Positions 13,930-25,956 are shown, counted from the first letter of the stretch. The stretch: DNA of 64,000 bases from Pampus argenteus (GCA_036937835.1 CM072880.1:13336501-13400500); one strand, 5' to 3'. Notes: a model not told the origin generated them from the sequence alone. Numbers and translations: made by a program.

Positions 13930-14441
13930 GGCAATTATGAAGTAGTCTCAATTTTTTTCTCTCCCTAGTTAGCTGCATAGGTTATAGAGGAAATAATGTA
14001 CATACTGTCACCATAGCATCACAGTATGAGAGTAAATGAGAGAAACTGGTTTCCCAAGCATAGCGAGACCATGGAGGAGGTGTGACTGCAAACAGGATGC
14101 ATTTCCCCACAGCTAGACTTCATTTCCAGGTCCATGGTTTGAATCTGGGGGTCCTGTTGGAATCCTGTTTGATTTAATAATAATAGCATGATTTACAGTT
14201 TTTCAAACTCAATTTAACTCATACTGATACTTTACGCAGCCCCTCAGTTCAGCCGTTTCTAGCTCGTCTGTTCTGATTGGTTAGCTTCTAGAAACTGCGT
14301 CGCAGCTCAGGAAGCTGCGTCAACAAACCACGAAACAAAGTTTTACTCAATCTTTACTCTAAATGTCAGAATCTCAAATACATCCGTACATGTTTGAGCC
14401 AAAATCTGACCGGAAATCTGAGAGTAGACAAAGCGAACAAC
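10536..14441. other. Gene-free flank of fzd8
   Basis: I support no gene here. It contains two long poly-T runs (about 12275-12298 and 12314-12332), a short TA tract (12573-12587) and a CA tract (13900-13926). The block at 13060-13280 is complex, with several ATTA/TAAT homeodomain-type words (CTAATTGCG, GAATTAATGAG, ACAATTACTG), and resembles the style of a conserved non-coding element. Conservation could not be tested. Confidence 0.55.
13900..13926. repeat. (AC)n microsatellite
   Basis: About 13 uninterrupted AC units. Confidence 0.95.
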
Positions 14442-14973
14442 CAGGTGTGGACTTGAGTCACATGACCAAAAAAAAATTTAAAAAATAAAAAAAAAGCTTG
14501 CAGGCAGACCGGAGCCACTTCCATGGCTCGGTTAAGTCTCGGTTAAAGTTATTTAAATTGACATTAATGTTGTTTATCTTAATGTCTTTCCAGTTTATCT
14601 AGTGCAGCTGCTTTACATTATAGTAATGTTAATGTGGCTTGATAGTTGGACTGCTGATACATTCCTGCTGTGTGTTGTTTGCTATAATTATACCACACAA
14701 GTAAAGATTCGGTTTTATGCTCACGTAGAGTTTTAAAAAGGAAGGTTTTAGGAGAGAGAGGAAGACGGAAGTGAGGAAGGATTGCAGCATGTAAAAAAAC
14801 ACGTTTAAAATTTAACATTATTACTCTGTTGTTGAAATGGTGAAAAATTTGGTAAAAAGTGCATTACGACTTGTTTAAATGCAAAGTTTAGGACTTGACT
14901 TGTCAGTCTTGACTTGAGTGCAAATACTTGACTTACTTGTGACGTACAGCACAATGACTTGATCCCACCTCTG
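14442..14973. mobile_element. Putative non-autonomous hAT-like MITE
   Basis: The left end is CAGGTGTGGACTTGAGTCA and the right end, read inward on the other strand, is CAGAGGTGGGATCAAGTCA, a 19-bp imperfect terminal inverted repeat beginning with CAG. The flanking 8-mers CGAACAAC and CTATCAAC agree at 6 of 8 positions, as expected for a decayed hAT 8-bp target duplication. The 532-bp interior is AT-rich and non-coding. The ends resemble a common fish repeat. Family assignment is an inference from end sequence and duplication length. Confidence 0.6.
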
Positions 14974-17290
14974 CTATCAACATGGGAAAACCTTAGAAAT
15001 AACCTCAGCAACAAAGGCAATGGAACAGACGGCAGGCGGTTCCCATACAAAGCGCTCAGAGCGGGATCGATGAAGTTAGTGGACAACACAGCACAACAAA
15101 ACTGAATCTTTACCAAAAAGCTTGTATTGTTACCCAAGCTTTATCTAACCTTGCCACAAGTTAAAAAAGAGGTGAAAATGGCATCCACTTATTGTCATAT
15201 AATCCAGAGGTGACGATGAGGAAAAATGGGAAAAGGAAGGAAAAATTTGTATTCATTCTTCAAGTTCGTTTTTTTTTTTCTTCAATCCCAGTGGAGAAAT
15301 ATGCACACTGTATTTGACTCACTCTCACTACATAACACAAGCAGACCAACTCAATTTCTAAGGCCTCGGATCGGAAGAGCAATGTTAGAGGCATTTCCAA
15401 TAACTCAGAATCAATGTCTTTGGGGTGGGGAGAAAAAAAACAGAAAAATTCCAGTTTAAAAACAATATACAAAAGGAAGCATGTGGCCTTGGTTGGCCCT
15501 GGTACACTGGAACCTTCTCGCAGCGTTGTCATCAGCTCTGTGAATATGACTGTATCAGCTGTAGTTATTCAGCGTCTGAACAAGAGTGGACCAGTCAGAA
15601 AGATGAGATAAGGACATGTTCCTCCCGCTCCTGCAATTAACCTGGACGTCCCAGTCACTCATCAACATTCCATCTGCAGCACTTTGCTGAAGAGGTACTA
15701 ATCAAACACAAAGGATATTGATTCCTCGGTTTGGAGTGAGCGAGCGAGTGTGGGGAGAGCTTTTTCAAGTCGTCTTATGCGGTTTGTAAGTTCTGAATTT
15801 GCCTCCAGATTAGCCTCCATAAAGAGGATTTAGCACTTTTGTACGGAATATTTTTCAACGCCGGCGTAGTCATTTCAGGAATGTTCAGTTGGGCTTTCAG
15901 AGCAATGTGTTTACTCACCTGTCAGTCTGTTTTTTCCTTTTCTTTCACTGATCGAAACAAACCAAACACAAATACACACACACACCTCACCCACCCTGAG
16001 CACTCACCACAGTGAGTCTGGTGGCGTTGACTGTGCAAACGCTAGTACATTAGCCTCAGTGTTATCTGTGCTGGGAGCCTGTCTGTCTCAGGACTGCTCA
16101 GAGCAGTTTACCTGAATGGCCTTTGTTTCCCGCTGACCCCCCCCCCCCCCCCCCCCCCCCTCCCTCTCCCTCCCCCTCACAGGTCGCAGCCTGAAGCCAT
16201 TCCACCCTGAATCTGGCCCTCCTCAGATTTCCAAGTCTCAGAGAAATAGAAAAAGAAGTGAAGGAGGGAGGGAGGAGAAGAGCGACAGAGAGATGTAAAA
16301 AGGGGAGGTCACGGGCTCAGATGAGCTTAGCGTGTAGCTTGTCAATCAGACATCATACGGCATAGCTCAGGGGAGGCTCTCCCTTCCACTTCAGTGCCCC
16401 TATCCTCAACCTCTGGTGCCCTTTTCACTTTTTTTTATGTCTTTCACAGCACAGAGTGCTACTTTCTCACATTTTCTTTTATAGCAATTTACAGATAATT
16501 TTGAATTTATCAGTTTTCATGCCAATATTATCGTACACAGGCTGACATACCCTAGTGTGACACCAGACTTTTCCCATGCAATCTCAGTCCTATATGACAA
16601 TATCTGACTATTCTTTGTTGACATTGCCAATGGTTATATGTGAAATATAAGACTCGACAATAAAGACTTAGCAACCTACTATTGCATTGTCTGGAGATCC
16701 CAATCTTTACGGTGTCATTGGCTGATAAAGATGTCGTCAGTCTATACAAGGAAAGATAACATCACCGGTCGGAGAGTAGAAGCATTATTACACCATGCCT
16801 TACCTGCCTAATGCAATCAGTGAAAATAAAACAAAGTGCCCTCAAAGGAGTTCAGTTCAAGCAACACAGTGATTTCAATTGATCCAATTACCGTTTGCCG
16901 GAGTGGAAACCGTATAATGTTAGAGGTGGAAGAGAGTGTCAGGAGTGAGCTTTTATCTCTCGCCGTTGTTGCACATTGCACAGTCCGATCAGGAGCCTTA
17001 ACAACCGTTGAGCCAGACGGGAGCAACACAACATAAATAGCGTGGATGCATTTCCTGTGAGGAAAGCTAATCACAAGGTCAGTGGCATTAGTGACAGACG
17101 AAAAAAAAAAAAGGATATAGAGGACGAAGGCTTTCATTCTATGTAATCCATATATACCTGTTTACATCACAAACCATTACAAGATTCACCGTCTGTGGTC
17201 CATGCATTAATCAGGACAAAACTGACAAACAACGAAAAAAAAAAAAAAAAACGGGTTTCAGATCTCTGAATCAGCATCCATATCTCTGAT
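14974..17290. other. Gene-free interval
   Basis: No gene is supported. It includes a poly-C run (16137-16160) next to a pyrimidine-rich stretch, and a complex block at about 16760-17070 with no simple-sequence content. Open frames here are short and featureless. Confidence 0.55.
16137..16160. repeat. Poly-C tract
   Basis: About 24 consecutive C residues followed by CCCT-type pyrimidine sequence. Its true length in the genome is uncertain, because such runs are hard to sequence. Confidence 0.9.
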
Positions 17291-17293
17291 TTA

Positions 17294-18013
17294 GGCTACG
17301 TTTACACGTAGCCGGGTATGTTGAGAAACGAATATTTCCCTCCCTCCGTTTTCCAAAATAACATCGTGCACATAGCATCGTTTTCAAAAAAGTTTTCGTT
17401 TACATCAACCCGCATAAAACCGACAGGAGACCGCATGACGGTCATCTCGCCCTCGATGTAAGGACGCAGCAAGTCGGAGAGTGCCAACAGTGATGACCGC
17501 GACATCCTAAAATTTTCACGCCACTCCTCCGGGACAACCACTTCATTTTCAAAATTATCCCACCATACAGCAGTCCTCCCGGGTCGGACCCAAAACCGGC
17601 GACGGCGACTGGGTCTTCGAATAGGTGGGAGAAGTGATAAAAGTGCTGACCTCCGAGCCCTCATTCGTCTCTGGTCATCGACATGATGCATCAGCTGTGT
17701 ATGCAAATGCAAACACATAAGAAGTGTTTGCACCAGAATAAATGCGACTGCTACTCTGAGCGCTTCCATGATCGTCGTCATAGCAACAAGTAAACATTGG
17801 TCGCACTTTTAGCGCATCAGCTGCCTAAAACTCCGTTTATCTCAATTTACACGCAAACGCAAAACCGGAGTTTTCCAGAATCTCCACTCTAGCCGGAGTT
17901 TTTAGAAAGATTCGTTTTCAGAGGCGAATTCACCGTTTGCGTGTAAAAGATAGGTACAAACGAAGGGAAATGTCTCCGTTTTTAAAAATAGCCGTGTACG
18001 TGTAAACAGGGCC
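17294..18013 (-). mobile_element. PIF/Harbinger deletion derivative
   Basis: The element is 720 bp and flanked by the 3-bp duplication TTA (17291-17293 and 18014-18016), typical of PIF/Harbinger. The ends are inverted: GGCTACGTTTACACGTA on the left, and GGCCCTGTTTACACGTA on the right read inward from the other strand. The interior holds an N-terminal piece of a HARBI1-like transposase on the minus strand. The downstream catalytic part is missing, so the copy is not autonomous. Confidence 0.85.
17302..17781 (-). pseudogene. HARBI1-like Harbinger transposase N-terminal remnant
   Basis: The 159-codon frame has a basic patch followed by FWVRPGR, WWDNF, VVPEEWRENFRMSR and LSDLLRPYIEG, which is the N-terminal region of fish Harbinger nucleases (DDE superfamily). 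Matching the family stops at MRSPVGFMR, about residue 123. The rest reads through element end sequence to a stop, so the DDE catalytic domain is absent. It sits inside the Harbinger element described above and presumably encodes no working protein. Whether short fragments like this supply binding or repressor functions is unknown. Confidence 0.8.
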
Positions 18014-18473
18014 TTATTCACTGATGGACGTTTCCTTCGGCGAGAGACACGATTGAACGGTCAGATTTTGGTAGGCAGGATTAAGAAGGTGTCATAACAG
18101 AACAATGGTGACAACCATGGATGAGATTGACACAGCTTCAGGAGCTGTTGGAAGTTGACTTACAGCTATAACAACTCTTACATCCACACATTTCTTTGAT
18201 ATTCTTCGCTCCTAGCAACCACTACCACGGCTTCTGTGTCAACTAAAAATGTTCTTAGCTGGGCTGATACATCGCTCCTTCCTTTTTTCAGGTTAAATGA
18301 ATGATGTGAAACTAAATGGCGATTCAGCCTGGTTATCAGGTCTTCACCTTCCTCTCCCCGAAAACTACAGAGAACAGATAGAAACATACATTTGCTGCTA
18401 CGGTAAACACACATACTGAAGGATGAGGACGAAGTGATCTACCACAGGAGTTCAGAGGGTCCATTCATTATAT

Positions 18474-19312
18474 CAGTGGTTCCCAAACTGGGGGGCGCGC
18501 CCCCTAGGGGGGGCGCGGAGGTATTGCAGGGGGGGCGCGGCAAGGCTACGGCTAAATGAATGACTAGTTAGTTACAAGGCTAGCATAACAGCATGGACAA
18601 GTTTGTGACAGCGCTCCCAGCTAAACGCAAAGCAGATGATGAATCAAGCGCGTCTCCCCTAACGTGCAGTGGACACACTGTATGATACACCGAGAAGCGC
18701 TGGCGTCTAAACAGCTGAGTCCCGACCTGCACGATGTTATGACGGATGTCATCACGACAGTGAACTACATTAAAACACGACCTGTCAAAGCACGTATTTT
18801 CTCTGTACTGTGTGAGGAAATGGGCTCCGACCACACAGCTGTTCTGTTTCACAGCGAGTCCCGATGGCTGTCACGTGGGAAGGTTTTATCCAGGGTCTTT
18901 GAACTGCGGGATGAGATCCGCATCTTTTTAGAGGAGGAGGAAAATGAACTTGCCCACAAGTTTAACAACAACAAGTTCCTCATGAAACTTGCGTACCTCA
19001 GTGACATGTTTCAAAAACTCAATGAGCTAAATCTGCAGATGCAGGGCAGCAACACACACCTTCCACATCTGGCAGATAAAATCACATCATTCACAAGAAA
19101 GCTAGAGATGTGGGAGCAGCGAGTTACAAACGTAAAGGTGTAAAAAGTTTTGTTCAGAAATAAGTTGCCATTTTGTATGACTTACAATGTTAAGTAAAGT
19201 CCAGTGGAGTTTAGAAACAAATTATTTGTATGTTTGTGTCAGTGTGGGGGGGCTCGAAAATATTCTAATCTTCAGAAAGGGGGGCCCTGCAGAAAAAGTT
19301 TGGGAACCACTG
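18474..19312 (+). mobile_element. hAT (Charlie-like) deletion derivative with intact 8-bp duplication
   Basis: The ends are perfect 16-bp inverted repeats, CAGTGGTTCCCAAACT and AGTTTGGGAACCACTG. The flanks carry identical 8-mers CATTATAT (18466-18473 and 19313-19320). These features define a hAT-superfamily insertion of 839 bp. Subterminal DNA is very G-rich with GGGGGGCGCG motifs. The interior holds two separated pieces of a transposase gene on +, so the copy arose by internal deletion. The undamaged duplication suggests a fairly recent insertion. Confidence 0.93.
18593..19143 (+). pseudogene. hAT transposase remnant (ZBED/SCAND3-like), two joined pieces
   Basis: A start at 18593 opens a 30-codon frame (MDKFVTALPAKRKADDE...) that ends at 18685. 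This looks like the N-terminus of a ZBED-type hAT transposase. In another frame, from about 18664 to the stop at 19141-19143, lies the later part of the protein, with CMIHREALASKQL, HSESRWLSRGKVLSR and VFELRDEI. These words are typical of SCAND3/ZBED5-like hAT transposases. The BED finger, most of the catalytic region and the dimerisation end are missing. The deletion junction near 18660 also breaks the frame. It is not expected to be functional. Confidence 0.82.
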
Positions 19313-20172
19313 CATTATATGTTTCTGGACATGTTATGGTATGAGTCCAGGTACTTCCAGTCTGTTCTTATTGATGTGGGTGCACCTCTAATATTCAGTG
19401 TAGACGTGTCATTAGAGTGTAAGGCAATGCCTATAGTGTCCGTAACACTATATGAGCACCATATGCGGGTAACTACAATGTTCGTTATCAATTCGTATTA
19501 ATTATTTAGGTAGAAACGACATGGCTGTCAGTGTTTATATGAAGGGTGGCAGGTAAAGCTTGTCGAGATTCAGAGGCGTTCCGGTCCATGGAGAGAGACG
19601 GGGCGGGAAGGATGTAACATGAGGTCATCTCTGTTCCACTATCTGGCCTCACACACACACACATACACAAACACCACCCACCCAAGAGTCTCCTCATGGC
19701 CTCAGCCTGTCGCACACGTTTGCCAGAGAGCTTCAAAATAACATCGTGTACACCTGGAACTGCTTCCCAAATGAAGTCTGCCAGACAGTAATCTATGTAA
19801 ACCCAGCGTGAAGGCTGTGTGATTATATACTGTACATAACGCATGTGTTTACATACATAAGCATGTCTTGATCGGACTGCTAATGAGCAGTAAAGAATGC
19901 CCAGGGTAGCTCACTAGGAGGTGTCGCTCAGCCTCTGATGTGCATAGTAAGATGGGATCGGGGGGGGGGGTTGAGAGGAGCCCGCCAAGAACGAGTCGCA
20001 AACTCCACAAGGTCGTTTGTGTTTTACACATCTGCTACCTCTCTGCTTCTCTGTCTCACACCCTCTGCTTACGGTTTCCCGCTTTTCCTACCTTGTCGTT
20101 TTCTGCCTCTCGCTCTCTCCTTCCTTCTGTCTGGTGGTCATCCTTGCCCTCGCCATCTGTTTCACGGTACAC

Positions 20173-20181
20173 CACACACAC

Positions 20182-20212
<31 letters not shown>
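20173..20212. repeat. (CA)n microsatellite
   Basis: About 19 CA units with one CG interruption, followed by GA repeats. Confidence 0.95.
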
Positions 20213-21464
20213 GAGAGAGAGACAGAGGGAGGTGAAAAGAGGAAAAGGGAAATAGTGCTGAAGATATACACACTTCTGTAGGCATTTCTAGGCCTGCTGG
20301 AGTGACGTTCTCGGTCAGATTTAGATTGACATCATCTAAATTGTCTAGTTTCTAATTTCCAGCTTCAAACTGCCAAACCACATTCACTCCAACAGAACAC
20401 GTGAAGGATGTGGGAAGATTTTAACATTTATGAGTGATGCAATAAAGTGGACTATTGCTGTCTCTAAACAGTCACAACACGGCTAGCAACCCACAAACTG
20501 AGCTATGGTTCCCTAAGCCCCGTCGTCTCTGTACGTTTATGACGCAGATTCGTAGAATCCTCGGGTATATGCAAACATTTTCAACGCGTGTGGACGTGTA
20601 AACACACTCAGGCGCGACCAGGTGGAATCGATCGTCACAACAACTCAGTCCAGCTCAAATTAAACGGGTCTGAGAGCAAAACTAAAACTCGACTCTGTAG
20701 ACATATATCTTTGTGAAGGCAGCCATCTGTTGTCATCAACGCAAGATCTGCTCTCTTAAAGGGAAATTCTGGTGTTTAATCATGGAGATTTACTTCCTGG
20801 ACAGCCTGCTGCTCCTATATTTTAAATCACGTCATCCTCAACTCCTTTTGAATCAACGATAGAGATGCCTCCCCAATAAAATATGTCAGATGTTGGTGAA
20901 ACCTGCAGATTGAGTTTGAGACAGCCGTACTAATTTCTATGTTTATGAAGCAGTAGCTGATTCAACTTAATAGACATCCTATGAGTGTCAGCTGACAACG
21001 CACCGCCTTTTAACTTATAGCAGCAGACCATATTACCTTGACAAGAGGTTAAAGGAGCACAGGTAGCCGTGGAATAGAGTGTATTCAAAAGACTGCATGA
21101 ATAGTAATGAGACGAGTTAATTAGCAGGACTCACTGTCTCATCCCTCCCAGTAGAAATGAATGTAGACACCTTGTGACCCCGCCGTGACCCTCTGCACTG
21201 TGGTCAGACTTAGCTCTGAAGCAACCAGGCCGACCCTTCCACAGTCTTCCACAGTCTCCCACAGTCTCCCACCGCTCCGCGCTACAACGACGACAGAATG
21301 AAATTACCACCTTCACGATCCAAAGACAAGTGTTCCACCCCGCGTGTTGGAACCAGATGGCGAGTCTACAGTACCTGCCGAAGAACCGCCCATGTGTCGT
21401 TCCAGGCACGCAGGCCTCATCTCACGCGGGGGTTAACAAAAATCAGCTCCTGCTATTATATGGG

Positions 21465-21468
<4 letters not shown>

Positions 21469-21505
<37 letters not shown>
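21469..21505. repeat. (GT)n microsatellite
   Basis: About 18 uninterrupted units. A (CA)n tract of opposite sense follows 180 bp away at 21685-21710. Confidence 0.95.
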
Positions 21506-21507
<2 letters not shown>

Positions 21508-21684
21508 CCTGAGAAATCTCTGCAGGCTCGCTTACCTTTCCTAGATGCAGAGAACAAGTTGCATGCTGTTTTACAAGAGGGGAGATAAATTGCCGGGAGT
21601 GTCAAGTAGCAGGCGTCATAGCAGACCTCTGCTGGCTGGCCAGATTCTTGTGGCATCAGATGGCTGAAAACAATCCACGATAAA

Positions 21685-21710
21685 ACACACACACACACAC
21701 ACACACACAC
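21685..21710. repeat. (AC)n microsatellite
   Basis: About 13 uninterrupted AC units. Confidence 0.95.
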
Positions 21711-22269
21711 TCACTCTCACTTGGCTCAGGGACGTTGGCCAACAACAGTCAGTTCTTTGGCTGCAGGACAATGGTACACATTCTCCTTGTGGAAGTAATG
21801 TTGTTTTTTAATTACTTTTAAAAGGGAATCTGTTTTTCCTTAAGATTTTAGGAATAACCCACCCTACACATGTGACATTATGTAACTGATTCTCACAGGA
21901 TTAAATGTGCACTAAGCATGGAATTTACACACACACACACTTAATACAGTGGTATTGAGGGTTGGTTTTCCCAGGTCTTTCCCAAAACTATCTGCACGGC
22001 TAGATACCACGATAAGTGTGTGAGAAATTCTGGTTTTAGCTGAGGATATTCTTCAGTCTTTATCCCATCAGTACACTTTGGGATAAAGCGTCACTGACTG
22101 GTAGGGTATGTACACATGAGCGCGCTGTGTGCAGGGATGACCTCTGAGTAACAAAGTTCAGCTTTAGCAAGCAGTGATCGTGAAAGGCCGACCTGTGCTG
22201 CTGCTTCAAGACTAGGCGTTGTCAACTAGACTTAATTCTCTCACTTAGTTCATAGTTTTTACTCTACAT

Positions 22270-22271
<2 letters not shown>

Positions 22272-22304
<33 letters not shown>
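22272..22304. repeat. (CA)n microsatellite
   Basis: About 16 uninterrupted CA units. Confidence 0.95.
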
Positions 22305-22305
<1 letters not shown>

Positions 22306-24009
22306 GCCCTGCCTGGTCACACAGAGAGGGACACTGGCTGTGAGGAAGGATTTACAGGGGCCGCCTGTCCTCCCAGCAGTAGGCTGATTGGAGGGGCTGG
22401 CTGTGTTTGTTAAGGTAATGGGCCCTAGGTGAGCTAATTCACAGGGTACACGCTCCACGCTCTGTCACCTCAGGAGCACCTCGGTGGAAAAGGGGGTTGC
22501 CAGTGGGGGCTGGGGTTGGGGGGGAAAGAGTACTCAAGCTCTCCCAAAATCCCCTCAGCCTTGCTCTGTCTCCTCCAGCTCCACCTGAAAGTGATTACCA
22601 GGCCAGCCGTGAGCAAACAAGCCCCATATGGAGTGTCTATAGTGGGGCTGAGGCCGGAGCCTGGGGAGCCTTCCTTTACCTCTTTGGAGAGAAGAGGCCT
22701 GAGCAAACACAGCTAATGAAGTCTTAACAAGCAGCCCCGGGTTAGCGCGAGCCCGCTAAATGCCACCGAGGCTCTTGGAATTGTGTCCAACAGATTGGCT
22801 AAATCTCCTCCAAGCTTTCCTTTACAAGATAAAGTTGCATTAGCATATCTCCGTCTCACCATCTCAGAGGTAAAGTCTGGGATCTGGCAATCAGTCACAC
22901 TTGATGCGCTTTCGGTTTTTTTAGAGGGAGCACTTGATTCTGACTAAAGTGAAGAATGGAGGGTTTTTTTTTAAATGGAACACATTAACTTTGGATCTTG
23001 ATGTGATGGTAGATTTTATTCATTGGTCACAGGGTGGGGTTTTGGGGGGGGTCTAGGGACATATTTTCTCACAGCGTGATGCGACGCCGCGCTACAAACA
23101 GAAGATGAGTGGACTTTTTGAGTAAATCATTATCTCAGCACACAGCAGACCTCTCTTGCCCTCTTCTATCCTTCATCCCTCCATCACTCTCCCCCTCTGT
23201 GACCAGCACCTTACCCTCACTCTCTTTTTATTATGTGTCCTTTTTTTTTCCCCCACACACATCTTAAATACTAGGGTTTATTATTGGGAGAATAACACAC
23301 CATCTATCACGTGCACACACACACACACACAGGTTACCTCCACAACACTGGCTAGCCGAACTCTTGTTTCCTAATCAAAAGCAAACAGCCATTAACAGAG
23401 CTCCTTCCTTGTTATCTCTCACTGGCGAGTCACTTAATCAGTCTGTGTTCTCCTGATGCTCCGCCGCCACCACTGAGCTCACTCTGGGGTTATTTTTTCA
23501 TTCAGTGGGTTGAGACAGAAAAAAAAAACACACATCCCTGCCTGACATGATAAAGTCCTGGCCCCGCTCCAAACACAATACCACTAAAGTTAAACTCCAG
23601 CTCCGCAACCCGCACACAATGTTGCATTATGCTCGGATGGGAAACCTGGAGGAAGATGTTTTGATTTTTGATTTTTGTTTGTTTTGTTTTGTTTTGTTTT
23701 ACACTCCGCTTGCACTGTAAGACCACACATTAGACTCCTAGCACTCAAATTTAACAAGAGCTACGTGTGCAAGTCTGTGCCCAGTGCAGGACAAAATGTC
23801 TTTTTCAAAAACACATCCCTCTTGTCGGTGAAATGAATATCGGGTTTCCAACAGATGTGTCGGTCCCGTATCGGGCTTCTCTTGCCCTGTTTTACCAGAA
23901 GCTGCAGACTGCGTTACATCCCTTCATCGGTTACTCACTCCAGGTTCATCTTCAGGTTATTATATACAATATTTAAATGCTTTAAAAGAAATGTTGTAGC
24001 CTTTGCAGC

Positions 24010-24435
24010 TAAATCCAATAGTTAGAAGTTCTGCTTTAAGTATTTGTAGTATTCAGATGTTTTACTTCAATTAATAACAATAATTACCAAGTCCTGCATG
24101 CAAAGATTTAATAGAACAAAGGTCAAATATGATCAGGAAAATGTCTCGGACCTTCAGTTATATGTCTATCTGTTTTATTACATGTTTTCATTAAAGAAAT
24201 ATTCAGATGTTGTGGCCGGTGAAGTTAAGTTTATCTACCTTATATACTGTTGTGCCATATTCATATTTTATAAAAGCTCAGCATATGTTTTGTATGCAAA
24301 ATGTACTTTTGTAGTAACTACAGTTGTCAGATAAATGTAGTGTTAAAAAAAACTCTGAAATGAAGTGGAGTTGAATTATAAAGTAGCAGAAAATGTAGAG
24401 TACTGGAGTGAATGTACTTAGTTACATTGCACCAC
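24010..24435 (+). repeat. Teleost interspersed repeat, decayed copy
   Basis: The right end reads GTGAATGTACTTAGTTACAT then TGCACCACTTCAG. The inside has AAGTCCTGCATGCAAAG, AGAAATATTCAGATG and GTAGTATTCAGATG. Similar words recur in the copy at 28555-28925 (AAGTCCTGCATGTGAGA, AATGTACTTTTTTACG, TTACATTCCAGCACTGG). I recognise this as a very common fish repeat with CAGTGGTGGAA-type ends, probably a non-autonomous DNA transposon. The left boundary is uncertain. Confidence 0.5.
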
Positions 24436-25520
24436 TTCAGAAGTACACACAGAGTGTACATGAAGCCGTAAAGAGTGATCAGGTCACGTTGCTGCTGGGT
24501 GTATTGTAGAAGTATTATGGTTATAGCACAGATAAGAAGGCCATCAGGTTAATAAAGACACACCAGACTTTATAAAGAAGTTCTAAGATGAATTATCAGA
24601 CATTATCTAAAATATATATAAATATATATTACAATAAAGATTGCTGTCAAAGCACTAGAGAAATCCCCAGACACACTGTGTAAGCATGTTAACACTGATA
24701 TGAGCTCTCTGCCAGTGTTTCAATGTGTTGCTGCCTGCTCTCTGCCGAGCGCAATTACGCCTCCCGCGGAGCTCAATGCAAGCGTTAAACGAAACATTAG
24801 CACCTCATTTAAAAAATAAAACAGCTTTTCACAAGGACAGACAGCTCCCTGGGTAGTCTTATCATGCGCAAATTAGCCAATTTACCAAACTGGGCCTCTC
24901 TCTCTCTGTCTCTCTCTCTCTGTCTCACACACACACACACACACACACAGAAACAATCATCTGGAGCAAGTCGCAACCTCGCTCTGCCTTTGGTGCATGT
25001 TACCATTGTTGTGACACTATCAAAGATTGTGTGTTCAAGGAAGTTAGAAGTTTTGACACGGAGCGAGATTATGGAAATGGATTAATATCCCAGTGCGCAT
25101 GCGATACTATAGCGTCTATACATTATTATTATTATTATGATGATGATAAAAATAGTAGTTAGTTGTGCTATTTGTTTTTTTGTTTTTGTTTTTGTTTTTT
25201 TGTTTTTTGGGGGGGGGGGGTAATTATGGGGGTAATATAGTTTATAGTTTTTAGTGAATGGCATGGATTAATGCACACATAGTCAGAAGTTTAATATGAA
25301 AAAGATGATATTTTGAAATAAACATGAATCAAAGTCCTTATTTAGTGTGTGGCTGTTTGATTTATAGCAACCATCAGCTGGAGGTATGCATTATTATTTT
25401 CTATATATCATCCACATCATCGTTCCTGTATTCACTGGCAAAACTACTATGATCATGAGCTATATATCAAAACATAATGTTTTTATAAAAAAACAACAAC
25501 AATGGATTGACTCCTGAGAG

Positions 25521-25615
25521 GCACCGCCCCTGCCGCTCTGTGATTGGTGGAGCGGCTCCGGGGGGTGTAGCCACCCAGGGTTTAGTATATATCGGCACCG
25601 CTTCGTCTCCAAGCC
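25521..25615 (+). promoter_or_regulatory. Probable fzd8 core promoter (GC box, inverted CCAAT, TATA)
   Basis: A GC-box-like CACCGCCCC is at 25522-25530. ATTGG, an inverted CCAAT box, is at 25543-25547. TATATAT is at 25586-25592. Spacing is as in TATA-containing vertebrate promoters and predicts transcription start near 25616, giving a leader of about 424 nt. The block is distinctly GC-rich against AT-rich flanks. The start site is inferred, not observed. Confidence 0.55.
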
Positions 25616-25616
25616 G

Positions 25617-25661
25617 ATGATTTGTATGGGAACCAGGACTAAGGTGGGACGAGCCGACTGA
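25617..25661 (+). other. Upstream ORF 1 in the fzd8 leader
   Basis: A 14-codon ORF plus stop begins right at the predicted start of the transcript. It is followed by a minimal start-stop element, ATGTAG, at 25662-25667. If the leader starts upstream of 25617, these could lower translation of the main frame. If transcription begins downstream, they are irrelevant. Confidence 0.35.
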
Positions 25662-25764
25662 ATGTAGCCGCTGTGTTTTGAAGAAAGAAAGCAGGACCAC
25701 ATTTCCTTGTTTGTAGCGATCGGACAGCAGCACCTGGGTCTTTCTTTCAGCACCACGTTGGCTG

Positions 25765-25956
25765 ATGACACTGGAAACAGTCTCCAGAAGAAGGTGGACT
25801 CTCCTCTCAGCCATCTTGACTGCTGCTCGCCGCCCTCAAGGCTGTTTTCTCCTCTCCTCCTCCCGCTCAGCAGAAAGTAAACACGGCTTGCACACTGCTC
25901 GCAACTCCGTGCGAGACACCGAGAGAAGCGAGATGGGCTCGCTGCGCAAAATCTAA
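25765..25956 (+). other. Upstream ORF 2 in the fzd8 leader
   Basis: A 63-codon ORF ends 83 nt before the fzd8 start. A second in-frame ATG at 25933-25935 (context GCGAGATGG) leaves a 7-codon ORF with the same stop. No protein family is recognisable, so any role would be through translation control. Confidence 0.35.

Larger units (their letters stand above)
19321..25510. other. Gene-free proximal 5' flank of fzd8
   Basis: I support no gene. CA/GT tracts lie at 20173-20212, 21469-21505, 21685-21710, 22272-22304, 23312-23331 and 24925-24950, and poly-G/poly-T runs near 25.2 kb. The block at 22310-22900 is long, complex and free of simple sequence, and is my best candidate for distal regulatory DNA of fzd8. 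A teleost interspersed repeat lies at about 24.0-24.4 kb. Confidence 0.55.
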
